From: Actinoplanes subtropicus
Lineage (GTDB): Bacteria; Actinomycetota; Actinomycetes; Mycobacteriales; Micromonosporaceae
Direction of reading: 5' to 3'
Assembly (NCBI RefSeq): GCF_000721705.1
Contig: NZ_JOJL01000002.1
Coordinates: 310,001 to 374,000, forward strand
Length of the DNA: 64,000 nucleotides
Under the pieces are notes generated by a model that saw only the letters and a program-made list of their open reading frames with translations, was not told the DNA's origin and ran no database searches. Shown here piece by piece: positions 48,971 through 57,138 of the stretch (positions are counted from its first letter, which is position 1; each line of letters begins with the position of its first letter). The translations under genes and the position numbers were made by a program.

Positions 48971-51665
48971 TGCCGAGCTTGGTGTAGATCTTTCGCAGGT
49001 GCCACTCGACGGTGCGACTGCTGATGAACAGTCGCGCGCCGATCTCGGAGTTCGTCTGCCCGTCGGCGGCCAGCCGGGCGATCTGCGTCTCCTGCGGCGT
49101 CAGCTCGGTGGACGCTTCCCCTCCGCGTTTGCGTACGGTCGCGCCGGTGGCCGACAGCTCGTGCCGGGCCCGCTCCGCGAACTGCCCCAGGTCCATCTCG
49201 GTGAACATTTCGTACGCCGTCTCCAGCGCGCGGCGGGCGTCGACCCGGCGCAGCCATTCGCCGTGGAGCAAGTGCGCCCGCGCCAGATCCGCGCGCATCC
49301 GGGTGCGAGCCAGACAATCGATCGCGGCCCGGTAGTGGGCCTCCGCCGCCGTGCCGTCGCTCAGCAGCGCGCGTGCGCGTGCCTCGACGCCGAGCGCCCA
49401 ATCCGTCCCGCTCGCCCGGGTCTTCGTCGTCAGCCGGGCCAGGCTCGCCTCCGCGAGGCGGGGCTCGCCCGCCCGGGACGCGGCCTCGATCAACTCCGGC
49501 AGGGCCCAGTTCTCGACGACGACTTCGCGATGGCCGGCGGCCTCCCGGGCGGCGGCCATCGCTTCGCGGTACCGGCCGCTGCCGTTGGCCAGTACGGCGC
49601 GGGTGTAGGCGCAGATGGCCAGGCCGATGCCCTCGCCGCGGGCCGTCGCCTCGTCGCGGGTGCCGGCGATGAGCCGGTCGGCGTGCTCGGTGCGGCCCTG
49701 CCAGGCGGCGACGATCAGGTCACCGTACGGGGCGGCGGAGATGCCGGTCATCTCCTCGACGGATCGCGTTTCCGCGACCGCCGCCGCGGCGGCCGCCAGT
49801 TCGCCGCAGAAGACGAGAACCGGCGTCTGGGAGCTCAGCGCCAGCGCCACCTCGCTGAGCGCTCCGGTCCGGCGGGCGATCTCGACGTGGCGCCCGGCCA
49901 GGACGTACGCGGCCTCGTCGTCCCAGATCTCGATCGCCACGACGCAGCCCTGCCACAGGCGGCGCAGCTGGCCGGGAGGCGGCGTCCAGCCGGCTGCCAT
50001 CCGCCGCACGGCGGCCCGGCACGCCGGCACGCCGGTGCCGTAGTCGACGGCGAGCGCGATCAGCCCTTGCAGCAGAAGGTCGGCGGCGCTCGGCGACGGC
50101 CCGATCCGGCCGGCCGCGTCCTCCGCGGCCTTCGCGATCTCGGCCACCCCGACGCTCTCGTTCAGCCTGGCACCGAACAACGCCGCCGAGAACGCGTCCA
50201 GGTAGGTCTCGCGGGCCAGTGCCGGGTCCAGCGGTTCCAAGCGCCGCGCCGCGGCCAGCAGCAGCGGCGGTGCCTCCGTGCCGCGGCTGGACGCGAAGGC
50301 CAGCTGCGCGCGGAGCAGGTCGATCTGGGCCCGCTGGAGTTCGTCGACGACGCCGTCGGTGGCGAGCGTGAGCATCGTCCGGGCGGTCTCGAAGCCGCCG
50401 GCCTGCACGGCGGCGAACGCCGCGCCCAGGGCCCGCCGGCTGCGCAGGGAGGGGTCCGGTGTCAGCTCGGCCGCTCGGGACAGGAACGCGGCGGACGCGG
50501 CGATTCCGCCCTTCGACTGGGCGCGGCCGGCCGAGCGTTCCAGCTCCGCGGCCACGTCCTCGTTGGCGGTCTTGATGGCCCGGGCCCGGTGCCACGCCCG
50601 CCGGTCCGGATCGGTGCCGGCGTTCGTCACCTCGGCCAGGGCCCGGTGCACCCGCTGGCGCTGATCCGGGGTGGCCGACCGGTAGGTCGCCGACCGCACC
50701 AGCGGATGCGCGAACTGCACCCGGTCGGTCAACCGCAGCAGGCCGGCCGCGGTCGCGGGGGCCGCCGCGGCCAGGTCGATGCCGAGACCGGCCGCGGCCG
50801 CCTCCAGCAGGCGCCGATCCCCGAGCGGCTCGGCCGCCGCGACCAGCAGCAGGTGCTGCGTCTCCAGTGGCAGCGTGGCGAGTCGCTGGACGTAGCTCTG
50901 TTCCACCTTGCTCGACACCGGCCGGCTGTCCGGCAGGCCGTACCCACCCGCGAGGTCGTAACTTGTCCAGGTGCGGGGCAGCTCGAGAAGGGCGAGCGGA
51001 TTGCCGTGGCTCTCCGCGACGATCTGGTCGACGACCAGCGTGTCGATCGGACCGGTCATGGTGGCCAGCAGCAATGCCCGGGAGTCCTCCGTGCCGAGAC
51101 CCCCGACCGCCATCTCGGGCCGGCCGGCCAGCACCGCGTCGCCCATGCCGGTCCGGGCGGCGCAGACCAGCACGATGGGCTCGGCCAGCAGGCGGCGCGC
51201 CACGAACGCGAGGACCTGGGCCGAGGCTTGATCCAGCCATTGCGCGTCGTCGACCACACACGCCAGCGGCCGATCCTTGGCGATCTCGTCCAGCAGCGTC
51301 AAGGTGGCCAGAGCGACCAGGAACCGGTCGGGCGGCGGACCCGAGCTCAGGCCGAAGACGACCGCGAGTGCGTCCCGCCGCGGTGCGGGCAACCGACCGA
51401 GGTGATCGAGCACCGGAAAGCACAGTTGATGCAACCCGCTGTAGGCGAGCTCCATTTCCGACTCGACGCCGACCGCCACCAGCCGGTGCCAGTCGGTGAG
51501 GAGACCGGCGAAGTAATCGAGCAGAGCGGTCTTGCCCGAGCCCGGATCGCCGCGCAGGACCAGGACCTGACTGGTCCCGTCCCGAGCGTCGGTCACCGCC
51601 CGGCGCAGCACCTCGCATTCCCGCAGCCGCCCTCGAAGACCCGGCTCCGGCACGGTTTGCGACAT
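48930..51665 (-). CDS. Large AAA-type LuxR (LAL) transcriptional regulator
   Basis: 911 aa. Walker A 'LRGDPGSGKTALL' lies at residues 37-49 and Walker B 'ACVVDDAQWLD' near 137. A long helical-repeat middle follows, and a C-terminal LuxR helix-turn-helix at about 845-905 ('LTPQETQIARLAADGQTNSEIGARL', 'SSRTVEWHLRKIYTKLGI'). LAL regulators are ATP-dependent activators often tied to secondary metabolism or sugar uptake. The start ATG is chosen to give the standard N terminus before the P-loop. Confidence 0.92.
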   Translation of the reverse strand: MSQTVPEPGLRGRLRECEVLRRAVTDARDGTSQVLVLRGDPGSGKTALLDYFAGLLTDWHRLVAVGVESEMELAYSGLHQLCFPVLDHLGRLPAPRRDALAVVFGLSSGPPPDRFLVALATLTLLDEIAKDRPLACVVDDAQWLDQASAQVLAFVARRLLAEPIVLVCAARTGMGDAVLAGRPEMAVGGLGTEDSRALLLATMTGPIDTLVVDQIVAESHGNPLALLELPRTWTSYDLAGGYGLPDSRPVSSKVEQSYVQRLATLPLETQHLLLVAAAEPLGDRRLLEAAAAGLGIDLAAAAPATAAGLLRLTDRVQFAHPLVRSATYRSATPDQRQRVHRALAEVTNAGTDPDRRAWHRARAIKTANEDVAAELERSAGRAQSKGGIAASAAFLSRAAELTPDPSLRSRRALGAAFAAVQAGGFETARTMLTLATDGVVDELQRAQIDLLRAQLAFASSRGTEAPPLLLAAARRLEPLDPALARETYLDAFSAALFGARLNESVGVAEIAKAAEDAAGRIGPSPSAADLLLQGLIALAVDYGTGVPACRAAVRRMAAGWTPPPGQLRRLWQGCVVAIEIWDDEAAYVLAGRHVEIARRTGALSEVALALSSQTPVLVFCGELAAAAAAVAETRSVEEMTGISAAPYGDLIVAAWQGRTEHADRLIAGTRDEATARGEGIGLAICAYTRAVLANGSGRYREAMAAAREAAGHREVVVENWALPELIEAASRAGEPRLAEASLARLTTKTRASGTDWALGVEARARALLSDGTAAEAHYRAAIDCLARTRMRADLARAHLLHGEWLRRVDARRALETAYEMFTEMDLGQFAERARHELSATGATVRKRGGEASTELTPQETQIARLAADGQTNSEIGARLFISSRTVEWHLRKIYTKLGISSRRYLHAAFPD

Positions 51666-51773
51666 GGCCACCGCCCGGCTGAATCGAGTGTTGCCCGTTG
51701 CGGGCGCGATCGAGTCAGCCTGGCACGCCGGCAACCGGCGGCGCATCACCCGGTTCGGACGATCAGCGTCCGC

Positions 51774-52844
51774 CTACGGGCGGGCCGGCGGGTGCTCACC
51801 GATGTCCGGCAGACCCGGTGATTCCATCGTCGTGGCCGGCGTCAGCACGACCTTGATTGTCGCGGCGATCGGGATCGCCATGATGACGCCGGCCAGGCCG
51901 AGCAGCGTGCCGCCGGTCAACGCGACGAGCAGCACCGCCGCGGCCGGCATGTCCACGGTGTTGCGGAACACCCGCGGCACCAGCAGGTAGTTCTCGGCCA
52001 GCTGGTAGAGGACGAAGAAGATGATCACGATGATGGTCCGTGGCCACAGGCCCACGGTGAACAGCGCGACCAGCACGCAGATGGCGGCGCCCAGGGTGGC
52101 CCCGATCATCGGGATCAGGTCGCAGATCGCCACCGTGACGGCCAGCGGCAGCGCGAACGGGACACCCACGGCCTCGAGGCACAGGAACGCGGCCGTCCCG
52201 GCGAACACCGAGATGATGATGTTGCCGATCATGTAGCCGCCGACCTTGTCGACCACGACATCCAGCACGTACGCGCCGCGGGCCCGATGGCGCTCGGGCA
52301 GCGGCCACAGCACGACGCGGCGCAGGCGCGGCAGGTCCGCCATGAAGTAGATGCTCAGCACCAGCACGGTGAGGCCGGACGAGACCGCGCCGAGGAAGTG
52401 CTGGAAGAACCCGACGGCGCCGGTGGCGATCGTGCCCGGGAGGGCGGCCACGGCCGAGGCCAGCCGGTCGGTGAGGTGGTACCGGTCGGTGACCTCGCGG
52501 ACCTGCCGCGAGTCGTCGGTGAGCTGCCGCAGGTAGGCCGGGGCGTCGTCGATCAGCCGGCCGCCCTGGTCGGCGAGGGCCGGCACGACCGACCAGAGGA
52601 AGGCAACGGTCAGCACGACCAGCGCGGCGATCACGATGGCGACGGCGACGCCGCGCGGCAGGCCCCAGCCGGTCAGCTTGACCACGACCGGCTCGAAGCT
52701 GATCGCGATGAAGAGCGCGATCAGGACCAGGACGAGGATGCTGCGGACCAGGTAGAGGCCGTACGCGGCGAGCAGGACGGCCAGCACCCCGCACGTGGCC
52801 GCGGCGGCCCACCGGAACACGGTCGCGGGCTCGGGCGTGGCCAT
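51774..52844 (-). CDS. AI-2E family (PF01594) transporter/permease
   Basis: 356 aa with seven or eight membrane helices, clustered at residues 10-75, 155-180 and 210-330. It has family features such as 'LYFMADLPRLRRVV'-like and 'GNIIISVFAGTAAFLCL' segments. Members are Na+/H+ antiporters or exporters of small molecules, and only a few export autoinducer-2. Of two in-frame ATGs, 52844 is taken because AGAGGGG lies 6 bases before it. It lies 17 bases downstream of a PucR/CdaR-type regulator on the same strand, as an operon. Confidence 0.88.
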   Translation of the reverse strand: MATPEPATVFRWAAAATCGVLAVLLAAYGLYLVRSILVLVLIALFIAISFEPVVVKLTGWGLPRGVAVAIVIAALVVLTVAFLWSVVPALADQGGRLIDDAPAYLRQLTDDSRQVREVTDRYHLTDRLASAVAALPGTIATGAVGFFQHFLGAVSSGLTVLVLSIYFMADLPRLRRVVLWPLPERHRARGAYVLDVVVDKVGGYMIGNIIISVFAGTAAFLCLEAVGVPFALPLAVTVAICDLIPMIGATLGAAICVLVALFTVGLWPRTIIVIIFFVLYQLAENYLLVPRVFRNTVDMPAAAVLLVALTGGTLLGLAGVIMAIPIAATIKVVLTPATTMESPGLPDIGEHPPARP

Positions 52845-52861
52845 CGCCATCCCCTCTGTCG

Positions 52862-54061
52862 TCAGGGCCGGTCGGAGGTGGGTTCGTGGCCCGGCAGCCG
52901 GCTGGTGGCCTCGAGCGCGAGGTGCAACTCGGCGATCCCGGCCGGCTCGGCGAGGTCGCGGCCGGTGAGCTCCTCGACCCGGCGCAGCCGGTAGCGGACG
53001 GTGTTGCGGTGGACGTGCAGCCTCGCGGCGGCCGCGGAGGTGGCGCCCCGCTCGGCGAACCAGGCGCGCAGCGTGTCGAGCAGCACCGCGGCATCGGCCT
53101 CGGGCAGATCGAGGACCGGCCCCAGGATCGCGCGGGCCACCGCCGCCGCCGCGTCGGGGGCGCTGGCCAGCAGGATGGGGATGGGCGCCCGCTCGTAGCG
53201 GAGCACCGCGTGGCCGGCCGGGTCGCCGGCGGCGCAGGCCAGCCGGGCCTGACGCAGGGCGGTCGGGGTCAGCTCCAAGGAAGCGTACGGGGCGCTGACC
53301 CCGAGCGGGCCGGCCGCGCGGGCAGCGAGGTGGTCGCACACCTGGTCGATGCCGGCCCGGGGCGTGAGGACGAGCACGCCGACGTGCGCGTCGGCCTCGA
53401 CTCGCCAGGCGGAGGCGACCCCGCACCGGAGCAGCGTCTCCTCCACGCGGGGGATGGCCGCCACGCCCAGGCCGTTCGTCCGGGCCGCCGCCACGACGAA
53501 CTCGCCGTGGTGCGGCAGCCGCAGCGTCGCGGCCGCCTCCCACAGCCGTGACCCGTCGCCCGCCTCGCCCCGCAACAGCACGTCCACCATGGCGTTGCGG
53601 GTCTGCGTGTCGCTGCGGGCGCGCTCCACGACGGCATCCCGGTACGCGTCGGTGACCGCCCCCGACCGGTCGTCGATGATCAGCCACAACTCGGAGCCGG
53701 CCTCCAGCAGGGCCGCGGTGGCGACCTCGTCGCCGGCCGCCTCGGCCAGGATCACCGACCAGATGAACTTCCCCGCCACCCGGTACGCGTGCAGGATGAC
53801 CGGCAGCGGCACGCCCTGGTCGGCCCGGCGCCGGCCGGTGTCCCGCGGCGGCTCGCGGCCGGGCATCGGCCGGCCGGCGAGCTGGCTGAGGATGTGCACG
53901 AGGTTGTCGAGCACCGACCCGTACAGATCCTCCGGCGGCACCACACCGGCCGTGCCGTAGAAGGGTTCGGCTCCCCGGATCAGCCCGGTCAGCTCGGTGG
54001 CCAGGTCGTCGACCCGCCCGAGCAGCCGCTGACCGATGACGGCGACCGGCTCCGGGGTCAT
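52862..54061 (-). CDS. PucR/CdaR-type helix-turn-helix regulator
   Basis: 399 aa. A GGDEF-related CdaR-like middle is followed by the C-terminal HTH_30: 'LDTLRAWFAERGATSAAAARLHVHRNTVRYRLRRVEELTG'. The N-terminal half is helical and similar in type to the frameshifted regulator at 43527-44668, but it is clearly a separate, intact gene. It is encoded 17 bases before the AI-2E-type transporter and probably controls it. ATG 54061 is selected by length and family; no strong ribosome binding site was found. Confidence 0.88.
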   Translation of the reverse strand: MTPEPVAVIGQRLLGRVDDLATELTGLIRGAEPFYGTAGVVPPEDLYGSVLDNLVHILSQLAGRPMPGREPPRDTGRRRADQGVPLPVILHAYRVAGKFIWSVILAEAAGDEVATAALLEAGSELWLIIDDRSGAVTDAYRDAVVERARSDTQTRNAMVDVLLRGEAGDGSRLWEAAATLRLPHHGEFVVAAARTNGLGVAAIPRVEETLLRCGVASAWRVEADAHVGVLVLTPRAGIDQVCDHLAARAAGPLGVSAPYASLELTPTALRQARLACAAGDPAGHAVLRYERAPIPILLASAPDAAAAVARAILGPVLDLPEADAAVLLDTLRAWFAERGATSAAAARLHVHRNTVRYRLRRVEELTGRDLAEPAGIAELHLALEATSRLPGHEPTSDRP

Positions 54062-54149
54062 CCCCGCAGCGTACGGGCTCCCGGCCGGGCGCCATAGTGC
54101 GCGGGCACAACGGCCCGGGCCGGATCGTGTCCGCCCGCACATGGTCGAA

Positions 54150-54499
54150 CGCGCAGCGTAGCCAGCAGACTCTGCGGCGCGGCCCGGCACGACCCCGACG
54201 CGGCGCCGAACGGCTCCTTGGCGTGGTTCGCCGAGGCGCCGTCGACCGCCGGCTATCTCGCCCAGCTGAACGCCATCGGCGGCTGGACCAGCCTGCCGTG
54301 GCTGCGCCGCCTGCCGCAGCCCACGCTGGTCATCGCCGGCGACGACGACCCGATCGTGCCGCTGGCCAACGGCCGTCTCCTTAGTCGCCTCATCCCCGGT
54401 GCGAGGCTGCACGTGGTGCCCGGGGGAGGGCACCTCTTCCTGCTGGAGCGATCCGCCGAGACGGCCGCGGCGGTGGCGGACTTCCTCGACGAACCCTGA
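54150..54499 (+). pseudogene. 3' remnant of a poly(3-hydroxyalkanoate) depolymerase-like hydrolase
   Basis: From about 54150 the frame reads 'SRLCGAARHDPDA ... GYLAQLNAIGGWTSLPWLRR', then 'TLVIAGDDDPIVPLANGRLL' and 'VPGGGHLFLLE' to a stop at 54499. These are the acid and His parts of the medium-chain PHA depolymerase/hydrolase family. The nucleophile Ser, oxyanion hole and N-terminal 150 or so residues are missing and no start codon fits. TTG 54218 is not convincing. Confidence 0.7.
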
Positions 54500-54547
54500 T
54501 CCACCCGGCGTAGCGGCGCCCCGCTCCACCGGTGAACCAGTCGCCAG

Positions 54548-54988
54548 CTACTCCGGCGGGGGCAACGGCTCGACTGCCTTTTGATCGAGCGCGGCGGCGA
54601 GCAGGTCGCCGAGTTGGTCGATCTGCTGCGCGGTCAACCCTTCGAAAGATCGCTCGAAGACCTGGTCCACCAACTCCTGGCCGGCGGCTCGCAGGTGCTC
54701 GCCCTTGTCGGTGAGCCGGTGCTTCACGGCCCGGCCCGGGCCGGGGACCCGCTCGATCAGGCCGCGATCGACCATCCGCCCGGCCAGGGAACCGAACGAC
54801 TGATCGGTTTGGAAGGTGAGCTCGGCCAGGGCGTGCAGCGAGGCGTCCGGGTTCCGGTGCAGGTGCCGCAGCGTGTCCCACTGCACCAGCGACAGCCCGA
54901 GCGGGGCCAGGGCCGCGCTGAGCGCGCGGTGGTGGCGGTGCTGCAGGCGCTTGACGGCCAGCGCGACGTCGGCCCGGAGGTGTGGCAT
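54548..54988 (-). CDS. MarR-family transcriptional regulator
   Basis: 146 aa. The winged helix includes 'LHALAELTFQTDQSFGSLAGRMVDRGLIERVPGPGRAVKHRLTDKG' as the recognition helix and wing. It is divergent from an alpha/beta hydrolase and metallo-hydrolase operon. The 56-base gap holds two overlapping palindromes that are good MarR operators. It is very likely the local repressor of those two genes and of itself. Confidence 0.9.
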   Translation of the reverse strand: MPHLRADVALAVKRLQHRHHRALSAALAPLGLSLVQWDTLRHLHRNPDASLHALAELTFQTDQSFGSLAGRMVDRGLIERVPGPGRAVKHRLTDKGEHLRAAGQELVDQVFERSFEGLTAQQIDQLGDLLAAALDQKAVEPLPPPE

Positions 54989-55017
54989 GGCGGGAGTCTA
55001 ACTCAGGTTGCGTACCT

Positions 55018-55035
55018 AAGGATCCTTATATAAGG
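55018..55035. promoter_or_regulatory. Overlapping palindromes between MarR and hydrolase genes
   Basis: AAGGATCCTT (55018-55027) and CCTTATATAAGG (55024-55035) are perfect palindromes sharing four bases. They lie 9 bases before the hydrolase ATG, in an AT-rich patch that may also hold the -10 element. MarR-type repression of the operon is the likely role. Confidence 0.6.
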
Positions 55036-55044
55036 TTCGGGACT

Positions 55045-55839
55045 ATGACCACCACTGTTCCGGCCGGCTCACTGCGGCCCACCACCACGACCCGGACCAC
55101 TGTCGACATCCCGCCGGTCGGCGCCGTTGAGATCACCGTCGCCGACCGCGACCGGAGCCAGCCGTTCCTGCTGCTGCACGGCGGCGGGGGCGTGGCCACC
55201 ATGGCCGGGTTCGCCGACCTGCTGGCCGAGCGCACGCACTCGCGCGTGCTGCTGCCGACGCATCCCGGCTTCGGCACGACCCCGCGGCCCGACGCCCTCC
55301 ATGCGGTTGCCGACCTGGCACGCGCCTACGTCGCCCTGCTCGATCGGCTCGGTCTCGCCGATGTCACGGTCATCGGCAACTCGTTCGGCGGCTGGCTCGC
55401 CGCCGAGATCGCCCTGCTCGGCAGCCCGCGCGTCAGCGGAGCGGTCCTGATCGACGCCGTCGGCATCCAGGTCGACGGACATCCGATGGCCGACGTGGGC
55501 GCGATGACCCGGGCGGAGCTCGCCGCGCACTCCTGGCACGACCCGACCCGGGCCCCGGCCCCGCCGCCCGGTGCTGCCGGTCCCGGTCCCGATCTGCAAG
55601 CGCTCGCGGCCTACAGCGGGCCGTCGATGTCCGACCCGACGCTGCTCGACCGGCTCCGTGAGCTGCACCTGCCGGTGCACGTGATCTGGGGCGAGAGCGA
55701 CCGGATCGTCGACACCGCGCACGCCAGGGCCTACGCCGGCGCACTGCCGCTGGCAAGGCTGACCATCCTGCCGCGGACCGGCCACCTGCCCCAGCTGGAA
55801 ACCCCCGAAGAACTGCTCGGCGCCCTGCTCGACGACTAG
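55045..55839 (+). CDS. Alpha/beta hydrolase
   Basis: 264 aa. It has 'FLLLHGGGGVATMAGF' as oxyanion loop, the nucleophile elbow 'VIGNSFGGWLAAE' (Ser), Asp in 'IWGESDRIVD' and His in 'RTGHLPQLE'. All members of the triad are in place. It resembles small esterases or C-C hydrolases; substrate unknown. It heads a two-gene operon with a metallo-hydrolase 11 bases downstream, under a divergent MarR regulator. Confidence 0.9.
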   Translation: MTTTVPAGSLRPTTTTRTTVDIPPVGAVEITVADRDRSQPFLLLHGGGGVATMAGFADLLAERTHSRVLLPTHPGFGTTPRPDALHAVADLARAYVALLDRLGLADVTVIGNSFGGWLAAEIALLGSPRVSGAVLIDAVGIQVDGHPMADVGAMTRAELAAHSWHDPTRAPAPPPGAAGPGPDLQALAAYSGPSMSDPTLLDRLRELHLPVHVIWGESDRIVDTAHARAYAGALPLARLTILPRTGHLPQLETPEELLGALLDD

Positions 55840-55850
55840 GAGACCCCGCC

Positions 55851-56606
55851 GTGACCACCCCGTTGACCGTCACCCGTATCGGTCACAGCTGCCACCTCGT
55901 CGGGTTCGGTGCGACCAGGGTGCTGACCGATCCGTGGTTCACCACCACGGCCACCTACTACCCGGGCGAGCCCGTCGCGTCGACGGTCGCCGCGCTCGGC
56001 CACGTCGACGCCGTTGTCGTCAGCCACGACCACTACGACCACTGCGACCTGGACGCCCTGGTCGACGGCGGGTTCGACCTCGGCACCCCGCTGCTCGGCC
56101 CGGGTACCGTCACCCCGATCGCGGCTGCCAAGGGGTTCCGCGACGTCCGCACCATCGAGGCCTGGCAGTCGGAGGATGTCGGCGACCTCACGGTCACGGC
56201 GACGCCCGGCCGGCACGGCGTCCACGAGGTCACCTTCGTCATCCAGGCCGGCGGGCGCACGGTGTTCTTCGGCGGCGACTCGCTGCGGATACCGGAGCAG
56301 GACGAGATCCCGCGGCGGTTCGGCGCGATCGACCTGGCGCTGCTGCCGACCAACGGCCTGTGCATCCGTCCGATGAACCTTCAGCAGGTCGTGATGAACG
56401 CCGAACAGGCCGCCGAGCTGGCGGCAGTGCTGCGGCCGGCGCTGGCGATACCCCACCACTACGCCTTCACCAGCGGCCGGCTGGGAGACCGGCTGATCAC
56501 CAAATCCGACCGGGACCCGCGGCACTTCGCCGAGGCGGCGGCCCGGCTCGCGCCCGGCGTCGCCGTCCGCCTGGTCACCCCCGGCACCGCGGTGCGGCTG
56601 CCGTGA
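55851..56606 (+). CDS. MBL-fold metallo-hydrolase (UlaG-like)
   Basis: 251 aa. Metal motif 'VVSHDHYDHCDLDAL' (HxHxDH type) and later 'TPGRHG', 'FFGGDS' and 'IPHHYAF' give the usual zinc ligands of the UlaG/RomA-like metallo-hydrolases. The substrate may be a phosphodiester, lactone or N-acyl lipid and cannot be fixed. The GTG start follows GGAGACC. It is co-transcribed with the alpha/beta hydrolase. Confidence 0.9.
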   Translation: MTTPLTVTRIGHSCHLVGFGATRVLTDPWFTTTATYYPGEPVASTVAALGHVDAVVVSHDHYDHCDLDALVDGGFDLGTPLLGPGTVTPIAAAKGFRDVRTIEAWQSEDVGDLTVTATPGRHGVHEVTFVIQAGGRTVFFGGDSLRIPEQDEIPRRFGAIDLALLPTNGLCIRPMNLQQVVMNAEQAAELAAVLRPALAIPHHYAFTSGRLGDRLITKSDRDPRHFAEAAARLAPGVAVRLVTPGTAVRLP

Positions 56607-56655
56607 TCGCGCGCGAGTTCATGCCCGAGGTCAGCGACACCGGCTGACGGCCGCG

Positions 56656-57060
56656 CTAGACGCCGCCGAGGGTCGCTGTCACCAGGCCCGTCACGAATGC
56701 CTCGCCGATCTCCTCGCCGGTCACGAGCGCCCGGTAGTAGAGCGGTCCGACGAGCCGGTCGACCAGCAGGTCGAGGTCCGTGCCGGTCGACAGGTCGCCG
56801 CGCCGCACGGCGCGCTCCAGCGGCAACCGGTCGCGCATCCGCTGGTGAGTGAGGTGCTCCTCGCGCAGCCGGGCGGCCAGGCGGGGGTCGTGCTGCCCCT
56901 CGGCGGCGAGTGCCCGGAAGACCGTGCCGGCGTCCGAGGCGGTCAGGAAGCGGCCGATCGCCCCGAGGTGCGCGACCAGATCCCGGGTGAGGTCCCCGGT
57001 GTCCGGTGGGGCCAGTTCCTCGGCCGCGTCGGTGACGTCAGCTGCTGGGCGGGCTGAAAT
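56656..57060 (-). pseudogene. TetR-family regulator lacking its DNA-binding domain
   Basis: The frame keeps only the TetR C-terminal ligand/dimer domain ('LTRDLVAHLGAIGRFLTASD', 'RREEHLTHQRMRDRL'-like, 'GPLYYRALVTGEEIGEAFV'). The N-terminal 50-60 residues with the helix-turn-helix are gone; sequence before 'ADVTDAAEELAPP' is the hydantoinase promoter region. No start codon is suitable. It may once have controlled the operon now lying divergent to it. Confidence 0.7.
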
Positions 57061-57061
57061 G

Positions 57062-57121
57062 TTGACTTGGCATTTCCGCGGCGTTACGTTGTCGACGTTC
57101 CCGATCGATCGATCGATCGGG
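57062..57121 (+). promoter_or_regulatory. Candidate promoter with 22-bp GATC palindrome before hyuA
   Basis: TTGACT (57062-57067) and TACGTT (57085-57090), 17 bases apart, make a plausible sigma-70 promoter. Just downstream, 57100-57121 is a perfect 22-bp palindrome: CCC, four tandem GATC units, GGG. It covers the expected start of transcription and lies 17 bases before the hyuA ATG. It is a likely operator of the TetR protein encoded at 63069 or of the broken one at 56656. Confidence 0.6.
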
Positions 57122-57138
57122 CGGCCGCGGGAGGTCGC

